Source: a virus. Taken from it: 64,000 nucleotides of DNA. Positions 39,801 to 52,400 of this stretch are shown in pieces. Below the pieces are notes generated by a model. The model searched no databases. It was not told the origin of the DNA and saw only the letters and a program-made list of their open reading frames with translations. The stretch spans positions 31,664 through 95,663 of the IMG/VR virus record IMGVR_UViG_3300028197_001738; one strand, given 5' to 3'. A program made the translations under genes and the position numbers. Each line of letters begins with the position of its first letter. Positions within the stretch are counted from its first letter, which is position 1.

Positions 39801-40421
39801 ATTAAGTTTAGCAATAGAGTCTTCTAGATTAGCTGTATTGACGACATACCATTTGTCTTTATAGATTAATCTAACATAATCTTTATAGTTAGATAATACT
39901 AATATTACATGCCCATTACCTTCTCTTACTGTAACATTATTAGAGCCTTCAATAATTTTTACATCAATTTCTAATCCACTAAGAGGCTCTGGGGGTAATA
40001 CAAGATCTATGTTTTGATGAGTTGTATCTGCTAAATAAGTAGATTTTTGATTGTATGCTGCGATAGATTTATCGAGAAGTATTGTGTTGGAAAATGCAGT
40101 GTCAAAATTACGCTGATTGGCAAATAGATAAAATTCTGTTTTAGGATTATCGGGAAATGTAACAGGATTATTATTACTAGAAGAAGAAACAACATCTTTC
40201 CTACTAACTACAACATTACCATTAGAATCAAATTCTACAACACCGACGCCAGCCTCCCACAAACCACTATCAACTAATCTTGCAATATAAGGAATACTGT
40301 ATCCTATATGAGATTTATCTAAAAAATGGAAAGTAGATATTTTTTTGTCCTGATGAAACTGATTATTTTTTAACTTAAACCTAAAACCTATATTATCAAA
40401 AATTTTCAGTATTGTATTCAT
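36867..40421 (-). CDS. Large tail fibre with circularly permuted FGE-sulfatase-like domain and Cys-rich end
   Basis: The protein has 1184 residues. The N-terminal 700 residues are repetitive beta fibre sequence (many NSTTSN, SGxxI, DNSTTIGS units). Around residue 794 GNVAEW, then GFRIA at 848-852, match the second half of the formylglycine-generating-enzyme (SUMF1/EgtB) fold. Only then come YEITNSQY (914-921), VSFISAVRFTNWL (about 977-989) and QWHKAAYF (about 1040-1047), the first half. The order is therefore inverted compared with the canonical family. The closest remembered relatives are SUMF1-like PEP-CTERM proteins. The last 67 residues hold 14 cysteines. In phages this C-type-lectin-like fold usually binds receptors and is not enzymatic; the lack of catalytic Cys is not proven by eye. 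Confidence 0.75.
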   Translation of the reverse strand: MNTILKIFDNIGFRFKLKNNQFHQDKKISTFHFLDKSHIGYSIPYIARLVDSGLWEAGVGVVEFDSNGNVVVSRKDVVSSSSNNNPVTFPDNPKTEFYLFANQRNFDTAFSNTILLDKSIAAYNQKSTYLADTTHQNIDLVLPPEPLSGLEIDVKIIEGSNNVTVREGNGHVILVLSNYKDYVRLIYKDKWYVVNTANLEDSIAKLNLNEDNQFSSMSDSNGNPYSFQYNDGANGFQGGEFYIGSGNGDLLLGADNSEQAHTIIPTSGADSVVFNNDRQSSDFIVYGSGTGANPKNLFFTYDGKLGLNIPSGSRPTTIFHVVNTLCQEGFRLENRSVCHPANVTLYHKPTTALSNNTQISQLNLSAKNSVGNKTDFVKIQAFAINNSYGSELGHLDLVFASGFSDVSALSADINNITVGYSGLNSLVFDRDNSTTIGSSGNDITLDSTGLSVDTTSSTFNTGSSFIVNSTTSNIASNNVTLGSGTSTVTIQGTANITNIQSSNINIPNISPSSLLVVDDNNDVVASTGVILNQNQTLSFSNIPSGQFITTTENGILSGSYGIDDYFRTDADILWNKHKKRQVSICKRQITAIEADPIPINEFSVNDQISIENADGSLDYRFILEIYSENSLITSMLLDQNVNTVQSTYNVFSTSQGGYLSISRKIAEGAIPDNSNIILSIRPNVTTEFNTEKKNIDFIVYGTEENPAFKIKAFSDQVVYESGNYNIFATRDCNSSIFPMIINASGEGLSNLYSSANYGYNASSPDTKLHTFSGILSNVGTNGVSSYYGTYDQNGNVAEWVEKDILEMRDHQETVAGGSAFTPNSGTISPTGLRSIEFIDRSGAYDRVGFRIASAYNMEDESFIANTLNLDFVTVIDSNNVEDNTNLYLKDGDSYSLVSLDGLGVVDNFYRMGKYEITNSQYVEFLQAVARENDRDLYDSRMYSEVIGGIQQISLMASDVDFDYTVKEHMAEKPVNFVSFISAVRFTNWLHNGAPTGVADADVDVTIDTGAYDVMPNDNSENSYVIAKKRYRKYWIPSINQWHKAAYFEPSASSVGTGISSSMFRRPDPYEVVEYTDGSLYATVSVSGWLYTDRLIVGDNPQASSPLPRRELIPGTEACTANTDCFFCEVCGSDGFCVASSDFCCQSNCCFDYDQVAGVCDNCLNCDEDDTGGGGAVDVPCPPFC

Positions 40422-40436
40422 TATAGTCTCTTAGCC

Positions 40437-43400
40437 TTACGGGTTAACGTCAAAGTTCATGGTGTCCTGTAGTGATGGGTTATTATCACGGAATGTATTA
40501 AAAGCTCCTTTTATGCCGTCTGTAACTAGTGTCGCTAAATCTGGCTTCAAGCTATTTAATGCTGCATCTCCATTAATAATCACATTCACCTCATGTTTTC
40601 CGGTAATTTTAATCTCTTGTGGAATGTCCAAACTGCTTAATGTAGACGCTATTCGGTCTAATCTCGACACAAATTGATCTATACTGCTAACGGCACTTTC
40701 AATACTACTAGATACACCGCCAGCATCTCCTGTTTGTCTATCTAATCCATTTAATGCGGATTCTATAGCTGAAGTGATCTTACTTGTAAATCGGCCAATA
40801 ACATTATTGATAAATCTGGATGCGTCAAAGGTAGGCTGTGAATTACTTGGTCCTACCTGAGCCCCATTTCTGTAATAATTTGGCAAAGCTAGGCCACCAC
40901 CCTGTAGATATGATGCGATTCCTCCAACAGAATATTCTCCACTATTAATAGCCCTTAAAACACCAAGATGTTTTTGTGTAGATTCTCTATTAACAACAAA
41001 TTCTCCAGGAGTCAACATTGCTGGTACAGTATCTGTTCCCTTTGGCTGGAAATTAATATGAGAACCAGAGCTAGCATATATGGGCCCACCAGAACGTCTA
41101 TATTGTGATTGGTTACTATTTGCTAGTATCTCCGAAAGATCTGCTTGTGCCCCAGCAGTGATCGCTTCAGCAGAAGCTCTTGTCAGTTCTACTAAACTCT
41201 TGGCTAATTGAGCAGAAGCGTGCAAGCCTTCAGCTCTGTTTGATTCTGCTACAATGTTTGGAGATCTTTGTTGCGACTGTAGATTTTTAAGAACAGTTTG
41301 TCCGAGTGAACTTTTATTGAAATTGTTATATTCTATACCTTTAATTGAGTTATAATCATTATTAGCCGTAACTAAAGCATCTCTTTGTATTTTTTGGACT
41401 CTATTAAGATCGATATCGCTTTTAAATCCTTTGGTCCTTTTTCCTAGGTTTGATGAAGCACCTAAGTAAGTGTCGCCAGCTAGATTTTTAAATAAATCAG
41501 AATAAGCATCGTCTCTATCAAACAAACTCTTCAATAAACCATTTTTATCCTCTTGTGTTTTAGGAATAGATGTCATACTAGAATCAACAATAGCACCACC
41601 ATAAGAATCCATTATTTGTCTCAGTGTTTTATCTTTTAATGTGTCTGATAAAAATAGATTATTTGCTAACCACTGAGACAATCCTCCTCCACTAGCTTCT
41701 GCTTTTATCGTTCCTATTTCGTTAAGTGGTGTGTTCATTGGAACACTAGATCCACTTTCAGATAATCTTTTTATATCAAAAGATCTTAATGATACGTTTC
41801 CTTGTTGCACTTCGGCCATTTCATTTTGTAAAGCGTTGCTTTGAGCATACAAAGCCTGTGTATTTCTTTTTAGTACAAGTGATGAAGCAATTAATGCTGA
41901 TATAGGACCTGGTACACCAGCGCTAGTAAGATTATATGTAGTATTAGCCATTTCACCCAAGTCACCAGCCATAGCTCCCAAAATTGAGCTATCAAATACT
42001 TCATTACCCCTTAAGCCACTTGCCTCAGCATTTCCAAGCAATGCTTGCTCTAGAAAATCACCACCAGACACTTTGCCTTCCGCAACTTTTTTCGCCGCTA
42101 AAGCGCCATCAATAAGCAGACGCCCTCTTGCAAGATATTTTTCGTATGCTTTAAATTGAGTTGCGGAGTCGCCTAATCCTTGCATTGATTTTAGACTATA
42201 GAAAAGGCCAGCTATCTCTTTGAGCGAAGAAACTCCATAAGCTGCCGATTTTCCAAAATAATCACTTGAATTATATAAACCTTCCGATGATGAACTAGAA
42301 TTTGCAAATTCGTCTATACCATGTTGTAATTTGTCGACCATGGCAAAAATATTACCAAAGAAAACCAAAGCATTACCAGCACCTTTTATTGGGTATGGTA
42401 TATTTCCTGATCTTTCTCCAACTGATTGTGCTATTTTTTCTGCTCCTCTTAATTGAACAAAATCCAAAGCAGATCTCGTACCTGACTCATAAAAAGAAGA
42501 TGGTATTAAACTGGCAAAATCACCAGTAGCTTTACCAGAATAACCAAGTCCTTTTTCCACATCACCTTCACTAAAAGCTTCAATAGCTTTTACTATGCCT
42601 GTCGCTCCTTTTGTAAATGGCGTAACCATATCTCCACCAGCCAGATAAACCACTCCACCATCTTGATAGCCTTTACTACCACCGCTATTAATTTGTTTAA
42701 GCAAAGGTAGATTGTTTTGTGTTGCTTGTCTGTTTACGACAAACTCCCCAGGAGTTAACATAGCAGGAACAGTATCTGTGCCTCTTGGTTGGAAATTAAT
42801 TAATCTTCCTTCATTAGCATATATCATACCTCCAGTTGCTTTATTAACAGGATTTTCTGCTTCATCTTTAAGGAATTTTTCCAGGCTCTTATCATTAGAT
42901 GATGTATAAAGAGAACCATATCTTCCAGCAGTTAATTTCCTATGAGCGCCTGCAGCAAATTCAGAAGCTATATTTGTTGTCTTAGCTATTTCTTCAGGAC
43001 TGTTTGAGTTATCTAATATATCGTCGGAACTCAGAGATGAATTAATAAGCTTGTCGAAGTTTTCAAAATATTTTTGTATAGAATTTGGATTACCTACAAG
43101 AGCCTCTTTAGTAGAAGCAATAAAATCTGGAGTGTATACTTGCTGGCCATTGTTTATTCTGTTTTCAAAGAAATATGATAACTCATCAAGATATTTACTT
43201 CTTGTTGAAGGACCAGGAAAAATATTAGTAGGAGTTAAAACTCTTTTGAATAAAGTTTGATAATCATTAGGAGCGCTCTTATCTGGAGTTATTTCTGTTC
43301 TACTGCCATCTGCACCAATTTCATAATACCGACCACCTTTAAAATCGTTTGTAACCTCTTTTGTTAAATCGTCAGACAAATCAGCTGATCCACCTAGACG

Positions 43401-46400
43401 TTTAGCTCTTATAATATTAACTTCTTTAGACAATGCGCTATCTATAAAATTATTAAAACCCTGTTCTCCTTCCGCTGTCAATTTATCATAGTATAAAGTT
43501 TTTTCTCTGCCTCTAAGGTTAGGATCAGCAACCTTTACAGCAGAACTCAGATCGGTAGCTTTTTTCATATCTCCTGGAAGGAGACCCAAGGTTTGTGTTG
43601 TGCTAACACCTCGCACACCCCCGACGGTAGTATATAAACGACGTAGAGCTTCTAGTTCGATACCTTTATTATTTTTAGGATCGTCTATTGCTCCTATTTC
43701 TGAATTCAATTTACTTCGCATGCTGTTAATATCTGAAAGACTTTCTGGCATAATCCCAGTTGTTTGATCTTGTTTTTCTATGAATCTAGCCATAGTAACT
43801 CTCAAAGCGTCTGTAAGATCACTATCTAGGTCTTCAGCTACTCCTAATGCAGACCCTCCTGTGCTACCTGTCTTGTCTTTTAGGTATTTTTGTACTGCTT
43901 TTACATAGTCGGTAGATGGTTCATAAGCACCACTTGTTAAACTGTCTTTAATATAAGCAAAATTCTTAGCTTTCTCATTCAGTCCCAACTGAGACAGACT
44001 AGACGGATCAGCTTTATTAATATATCCAGCATCATCAAATGCAATGTCTGTATCGGACCAGGTGTCTGGATCTCCGCTATTTTTAAAAGCACCAAATCCC
44101 ATACTCATTACGCTGCGATAAGCTTTTAAATCGTCTAAATTAGAAAATTCTGCCAAATGTGTATTTGCATACACAGGACTTTTATTATAAAAAGGACCTA
44201 AAGGTGGTTGTTTGTAGGGATCTACCGTATACATTTTATCAGATATGTCTTCAATAAAATCTGATTCTCTTCTGTCATAATATTTACCAGAAACTTCATT
44301 GTATTTTATCGGAACGGTTGTTGCATCTGCACTATCTCCCAATGTTTTTGTTTTTACTTTAATAGCAGATTCCGATGGCGGCGGTAGGGAACTAGCTTCT
44401 GGACCAAAATGCTTAAAGAAAAATGGTAACTCTAGATCAATATCTTCTTCGCTATTGGTAGCCTTATAGAAATCTAGAGAGCTTCCAAAACCCTGTTTTG
44501 ACCAGTCACTATAACGCTCATATGGTTTAGCAATATCTTTATAATATGTGTCAAATATATTTTTAACTTCAGGAGCAGCTTTTTGCCTAGGCGAACTTCC
44601 CTCGGCATACAAACTAATAGGAAAAAATGTATCATTAAGATCATCTACTCCGAATGGTGCAAATTGAAGATTCTTGAAATCTTCTGAACTTATCGTAGCA
44701 TAGTTTCTTGTTCCTTCATATAGTCCTTTAATTTTTTGTTGAATAAGTGTTAATTGTTTACCTTTTTCAGTTAATCCTAAAAAATTGTCATTAGATAAGT
44801 CAGTACTATATCTAGACAACTGATCTTCTGTATTCTCAATATATTTTATAATCAGATCTGTAGGACTTTCAATCCGACCACTATAAGAACCAATAAGACT
44901 CTGATCTTTATAGGCCACCTTTGCAGCATTGCCAAGAAGTTGAGGATTTTCGGCGTTTTTACCAATTCCTAAACCACCATCAGAAGCCCCTAATGTCTTT
45001 ATAGCTCCTTGTTTATCAAAAAGACCCAAATTTTGTGGACCACCGTCTAGACTTTGACCCAAGCCCCCTATGCTTAAAGATAAATTAGAGCTTCCAGTCT
45101 TCGGTGCAGATATGCTATAATCGAATGAAGATCCAAAACTTTTTTGTGCATTTTGTTTAAAGTCTTCTGAACTAGAAATTATACCCTCTGTAATTGATGC
45201 TTTAAGATTAGATAATCTTTCAACATTATCGCCCAATACTTGTTGAGCATGGTCTTTATCTTCTTTATTAATATAGTCTGATGACTCTATAATTTTATTT
45301 GTAGTGGCGTCACTTAAATAATAACTTTTTGCAAACTCTTTCGCCTCAATACCTTCTGTAATATTTGTTGGTTGCGTGTTTTTTGCTCGACCGGTTCGAA
45401 TTCCACCAGATCTATTAATAACTATCTTTAAATTTTCAAATCCTTTACCAGGAGAAAAATTATAATTACTCAAATCTCCATCAAGATTTGGCATTCGAAC
45501 ATTAGCAAAATCACCACTTATTTGTGACGACATTGGTTCATCATTGTTTTCATCCCCCATGGCGTTCTTCATCTGTTTGAAAATTCCTTTTACACCAACA
45601 CTAAGTTCTTTTGCGGGGCCGTAAAAAACGCGATTAACTCGTGCCGTATATAATTGTTTCTCATTAAAATCAGGCAATAAATCTGAGTCGTTGACACTAC
45701 CTCCCGGTAATTGCTTATAAGGATATTGATTATCACTCATGCCTTTATTTTCATCAATACTTTTTCTTACTCCTAAACTTCTTTCTCTTAAGTCAGCAAC
45801 TGGAGGATCGTTCGCATAAAAGCCAGATCCAACGAAACCACCAGATTCATAATAAGAAGTATTGCCATCATTAATAGATTTCAACATACCTAAATTTTTA
45901 GATGTTGCCTGTCTGTTTACTACAAACTCACCAGGAGTAAGCATAGCTGGTACGGTGTCCGTGCCTTTAGGTTTGAAAATCTGTGAGCCACCAGCTGCAT
46001 ATATAATGCCTCCATCTGATTTACCTTGAATACGAATATCTAAAGCACCAGGAAGATCCCGAATTCCTGCACTTATCTCTGTTAATTGTTTAGTAATATA
46101 ATTTTCAACAATGTTTTGGAAGCCATTTAGGAGATCTGTGGTTCCCTTTTGTTCTGAAGCAGACAACTCTTGTTTTATTCCTGCTAGAATCACATTAGCA
46201 TCAGCTTGCTTCTGCACTGCTTCTTTGTAAATACTTATTGTCTCCGCCATTTCGCTGTCTGATTCTGGATCTCTTAATGCGTCTAATATATTTTGCAAAT
46301 TAGAGTCCAGAGGAACATTAGCTTCTTTAAGCATAGATCCCAATACATTAGCCCTAAATTCATTTTGAGTTCTTCCTGTGCCTAAAAGAGGAGCTATACT

Positions 46401-49400
46401 ATTAAATAATTGTAGTCTTTCCGATCTGCTTTGTGCATTAGATCTACCAACCGTATTTCCTGCTAAATTCTCTGACAGCTCACCTAATCTTCTGAATGTT
46501 TTATTAATATCTCCAGCAGAAGAAGTTGATAATTTTTCTAAGAAAGATGTTCCAGCACTAATTCTGCCTTGTATCTCATTAATTCTAGATAAAGCAGACG
46601 AAGCCACTTCTGAATTGCTTGCCAACTCTTGTAATGCTGCATAATTTTGTCTAAGCTGGATAGCTGTTTCTGCTGCTGCTTCCCTAACCTCTCTTAAAGC
46701 TTCAGAAGAGGTTGCTCCATTTTCAGCAAGAGACCTTGCGAAATCTTCTTCTGCTTTTCTTCTTTTTTCTAAATTTAAAATGTTCTGACCTATATTAGCA
46801 GGAGCTGTGCTTCCTGCTCCTCCTCCTACCGATGTAAGATCTGTAATAGTCTGGGTAAATGCATTAATCTTAGATCGAAGAATACCTTCGTTTTTAAATG
46901 CTTCACTTAAACTAATAATTCCCTTGTTTTGTATATTTGCTGCTTTAGATATTAATTGAGTATACTCTACTTGCAATTGTATCTGTCTGTTCATTGATTC
47001 CGTATAAGAATTAACAGTATTTTGCCAAGCCTCTAAAGATTTTACTGCTGACTCTTGAGCTGCTCTTGCTGCATCTACTTGTTTACTCAAGGATGGCAGG
47101 GCTTCTATAAGTTCTTGTGCCGTAATTCTACCGTCTCCTCTAGTAGAAATTTGTTGAATTTGGCTTCTAACTTGTTTAAGAGTTAATTCTTCAACATTTT
47201 GTGGTAATTCAAGATCTCTAATAGATTGTATCGCAGCTTTTTCTATAGCAGCTGTTAGCGCTTTATCACTAGCTCCAGGATTTTCGCTTATGGCTGAGTT
47301 TATAGCCTGATTCATAGAATCTTCTAAATTTGTTATTAAATCTAACAAAGGTCTAATTGCTTGCTGATCCAAACCGAATGAACTAGAGGCCATATCTCTA
47401 GCACCACGAACTTGGTCGTCAGAATAAGCTCTAGGGTTTCTTAAAGTATCAATTGATTCTAAATTAATATTTCCTAATTTAGCCTGCCCAGACAAAGCAG
47501 CAGTAGTTAAATCTAAATTAGTTGCTGATAGTTTAGAAGCAAAATCAAACCTACTAACTATTTGATTTAAACTAGTGTTTAATCGACTTAAACTACTAAC
47601 CATTTGATTAACTTGTTTATTAAGTCTATCAAATTCTATTTGTCTCATAGCCACATTAAATTCTCTTTGAGCTATGGTTGAAGCAGTAATAAATTGTAAA
47701 TTATTTACTCTTGCATTCTTCTCATCGTCAGTTAAATCTATGTTACTCTTTATTTGTTCTATTTCTCGTTGAACAGCAACGTCTGTAGCAGCTAAACTAG
47801 TAGCCAAACTACTAGCAGCGTCTGATGTTCCTAGTAAAGCCTGAAAATCATCAGCAGATTCAAATTCTCCAGACTTAATTAAGGAAGGCAGAGACTGTAA
47901 TAAAGGATTAATAACTTTCGACGCAGCATTAGAGGTTTCTATAGCAATCTGAGGTATTATGTCATTAAACATGAATTCCTGTCTATTCTCATCAGATGCA
48001 CCACGGAAAAGAACTGCATTAGCTGATTGAGCGAAAGCTAATTCTCCTAATCTATTCTTAATAAGATTTAATTCTTCACCTCTTCTATCAGCACCGAATG
48101 CCTGATTTACAAACCTATTCCCAACATTAAGAAATCCTTCTGGTGATTGTCTGTCTAATGATACCTGTCTGTTACTTAATTCTGATGCTTCTTGAACTTC
48201 TCTCACAAAAGCTTCACTGTTATTAATGTTCTTAAGATTTTTTTCAAGTTGACTTAATCTGTTACTGAGGCTGTCTAATGCTGTAGTTAGTCTTCTGTTA
48301 TTGAGAGTCTTAATCCACTCATAGTAAGCATTAGATGTAGCTTTTAAAACCTGAACACCTGCTACTAAAAATTTACCGTATCCAAATAAAGCATCTGTTG
48401 CCTTCAAAACACCTTTAGTAAAACCTTCGGGCAATTTAAATTTATCTGCTATCTTAGGTAGTAACGATTCTAGCTGTGGTCTTGCTGTTCTAGTGTACTG
48501 ATCTGTTGTTTTAGATATAATAGCAACAGAAGTACTTAAAGATCTAACAAATGCACCAACAACTTTACTAGCGCCACCAATATCTCCTAGTAATTGTGAC
48601 ACAACACCACCAGCAATGCCAATACTTAAAGCAAACCTATTGGCTTGTCTTTGAGATTCTGCATCAGCCTTGGTTTTCTTTTGAGTAGCAATAGCAGAGT
48701 CTTTATCTGCTTTTTCTTTAATTTTTTGCCCAGGATTAGCTTGAAATAACACATTGGGTGTTGCCTGTGGTCTACCTTGAGTAATATCAACACTAGCAAG
48801 ATCAGATCTAGTAATAGCTTGTTTAATACCCTGTATTACATCCTTAATATCTGCATCAAATCTACCTCTTACAGACCCTGCTCCAGTTTCTTGGATCAGA
48901 CTACCTCCTTTTGCTATTCCTGATTGTGTAGCTAAATTGCGTGCTACTGCCAAGCTTTCAGATGGAGATTTACCACTTTGTCTCAAACCTTCAAACGCCT
49001 CAGATTTTGTTGACTTTGCTGCTTCAAGCATTTCTGCTTTAACAAATTCTATAGCAGCAGCTAGATCTCCTGCAGATTTACGTGTAGCTTCTGTTATGTC
49101 TTCAACACTTGATGGAGCAGGAGCTACTGGGGAGGACTGTTGAATAGAATCCATATTTACAAAATCGCTCATGTCTCCAGAAAGTCTTCTTGATCTAGAT
49201 TCTGTAACAGCAGGATTAGCAGCTAACTCTGCTGCATTAAACCCTGGGTCTGATTTAATTTGACTTCTCTCTATATCTTCAGCAACTCTTTTACCAGCAT
49301 TAAGCATATTTCTTATTGTATCAACTAATTCTGGAGCACCAGATATGGTCTGAGTCATAGTCTTATTCAAAGTACCCATAATGTTTTGAACAGACCCTGA

Positions 49401-52400
49401 AACTTCTCCTGCTGCAAACTCTGTCTGCTTTAAGAATAACGCAGAAGCTTTTCGTAAGTCGTCTGGCATCTCAAACAGAGCTTTAAGCATAGCATTGGTT
49501 ATTTGTTGAATTTGCTCGGCGGTTACTTCTCCACCAACCTCAAACTTTGCTACGCCTCCTACCATTCCTCCCTTATTGTATCCTTGAATTTTATCAGCTT
49601 TATTTAATTTGTTTAATTTTGCTGCTCCTAGTTTTGAAGCAGCTTTTTTATTTATAACGAACTCACCAGGAGTTAACAGTGCTGGTACTGTGTCTTCGAC
49701 TGACCCACCATTAGCAAACTGCGACATATATTGTGTGGTAGGAGCTTTTGTATATGCATACTGTAATGGTAAAGCTGCTCCTGTCCACGTAGAAGGATCT
49801 TCACTAGGATAGTCTTGTTCTTTAAAATAAGAACCAGTATACATATTCTCTGAAGGCACCAAGGACTTACCAACAGAAGCGCCATCTTGACCTGCTCCTT
49901 TATTAAAATAGTTAGTCCAAATTCTAGTTAAAGAGGCACTACTAACTCTACTTCTGTCAGAAGTTAAACTGCCTCCATTAGCTGTTGCCGTTTCCATAAC
50001 AGCATCATATAAAGATCTCCCTCCTCCACCAGAAACTTGTGCTGATGTGGCTGCATATAATCCATTTCCAATATTATTTGCAACTACATCGCCTGTGCTT
50101 TTTCCTTGAGTGAAATATGCACTAATAGCAGATCCCGCATCTGTAACCCCAATATCTTTTCTAATAGCACTTTCTGCTATAGCAGCTTCACCACCGTCTT
50201 TAAATTTTGTAAAAAAGTCAGATTGTAAACCAGACTCAGCAAAAATCTCCTTTAGTAAAGCTTCAGCTTGTTTGTTCTTACTGCTCTTATAACTTTGAAG
50301 CATCATAGGAACAGCTTCTCCTCTCATTTGAGAAGATAATAATTGTTTTTTGTTTTTGTCATCTTCAAGTGGGTACTCGGACGCAAAAACATCTTCAGCG
50401 GAATAGCCGAGATCTTTGGTATTGTTGATAAAGTCAGAAATTTCAGCTTCTCTATTTATTACAGCGCTATCTAGTTTAGAACTAATATCTGGATAGTTTT
50501 GTAATAAATAAGATTGAACATCATGAAAACCTTCATGAGCAATAATATCGTCTCGATGTTTATCAAAAACCGCCAACCATCTTTTCTGATTAGAACCCGC
50601 ATCGCCAAGAGAGCTTGAAGCTTTTTGTTCTGTGTCTGGATTTAAACCCTGTTGACTTATAAATGCATCTAAATCTTTTGTAAAATCTGGAAAATAAGCA
50701 CCACGACTACCTCCCAGTAGTCTATAAAGTATTCCTCTCCAATTAAAATTAGCATTTTTAGGAGCTTCCCATTCTTGACCATCTTTGGTCATTAGCTTGT
50801 CACCCTGAAACATTTCTGAAGGCAGAACAGCTTTTAATAAGTCATTATAAACTTTGCCTGTATTACCAGAAATGGCTCCTCCAAAAAATTTCTTTTGAGC
50901 TTTCTCTTCAAAATATCTAGTAAACTCACCTCTTGCTCTTTTTAAAGAATCTTTATTAATAATCCTTTTAACTTCTGTTGGCATTCCACTATCAATTCCT
51001 GGAAAATATTGTGAAGCAGCACCTAGTCCATTAGGATAATCTATGGCTCTGTTCTGCTCTGCTCCAGGAGGTAAAGGAGCTCCTAAAAGAGCCATGGTTC
51101 TTTCTATTATGGCTCCTTCTATATTTCCTTGACCTGTTAGCTCTTCTAGCTTTGTGGTGGGTGTTGAGGGCTCTTGATATCTATAAGCAGCTTTTCCAGA
51201 ACCTAAAACAGCTGTAACATTTGACAAGCTGTCATCAATCAGTTTTTCTGCCGCTGACATATTTTGAGCTTTAAGCTCAGGAACATTTGTTGTATTAGGA
51301 GTTTGGGAAACACCTGTTACAGAAGATGTCTCGTAAGGCAGACCGAATCTTTGAAGTGTATCTGCTACTAAATCTGCAGTTAATTGAGGACGAGCAGTTA
51401 AAACCCTTGTATTATTACGAATATAACCAGGAGATTGTTTTTCAAGCTCTAAAAGCTTACTAACTATAGGAGTTGGTCTAGCTCCACGAAGAGCTTCTGC
51501 AACGCGATCTCTATTATAGTATTGAGGAATATCTTCTTTACCTTCAGAATCTAGAATAGCTGTGTTAGAAGCTAAAGTTTCATCAAAATCAAAAGCTATA
51601 GGTCTTACTGGTCCTATTTGATTAGGATCTGAACCCTGAAAAATATTTGCATTCTCTAAATCATTAGCAAAACTAACAGCAGAATCTTTTGTTGCTGCCT
51701 GCATTTTATTAACTGATTCTTTATATCTTTCTCCCAATCCACGAGATTTAATATTTACTTTAGTATTAGCTAAATCATAAACTTTATCTTTATTATATCC
51801 GATAGGTAGTAAGCCAACAATACCAACCTGCTCTTCAAAATCTGTTGCTTGTGATCTCAAAACATTGTCAAGAGTAGTAGTTCTTGCTTGTAAAGCTTGA
51901 TTCATAATCTCTGTAGCTTGATCTAGATTAGAACCAATATTATTAGATCTCAGAACGCTATCTAATGTTCTATCTCCCTTTGATAATCCTAAAATTTGTT
52001 TAACTGACTGTATACCTCCCAAAGAACCTATTTGGTCCTTGATAACATCTTCAACGGACATAGATTTTTGATCAGCTATATCTTGAACCATACCGCCTTC
52101 TAAGAATTTTTGAACCATTCCTCCAGAGTTATAATAACAATCAGCTTTAGGTCTACCTCTTCTTTCAAAAGGTATATCACTAGGAGAAAAATTGCCCCTG
52201 TCTACTGCAACAGCTTTTTCGATGATGCTTCTGCGATTAGGATAAGTATCACTAAGTTTAACATCAGTTAAATCACTAATAGGCTGGTCTGTTAAACCTT
52301 TAATCGTCTGGTTGGCAACAGGTATATCAAATCTGTCTGTTCCAGGATCTTGTAAATCAGCAGCGGCGAAAACGAAACCTTCAAAAAGTTTTCCTGCAGC

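Noticed and set aside
36867-40421. Diversity-generating retroelement target (C-type-lectin-like fibre)
   Set aside because: The fold is suggestive, but no reverse transcriptase, template repeat or C-terminal variable repeat is visible in the window, and the fibre end is Cys-rich instead.
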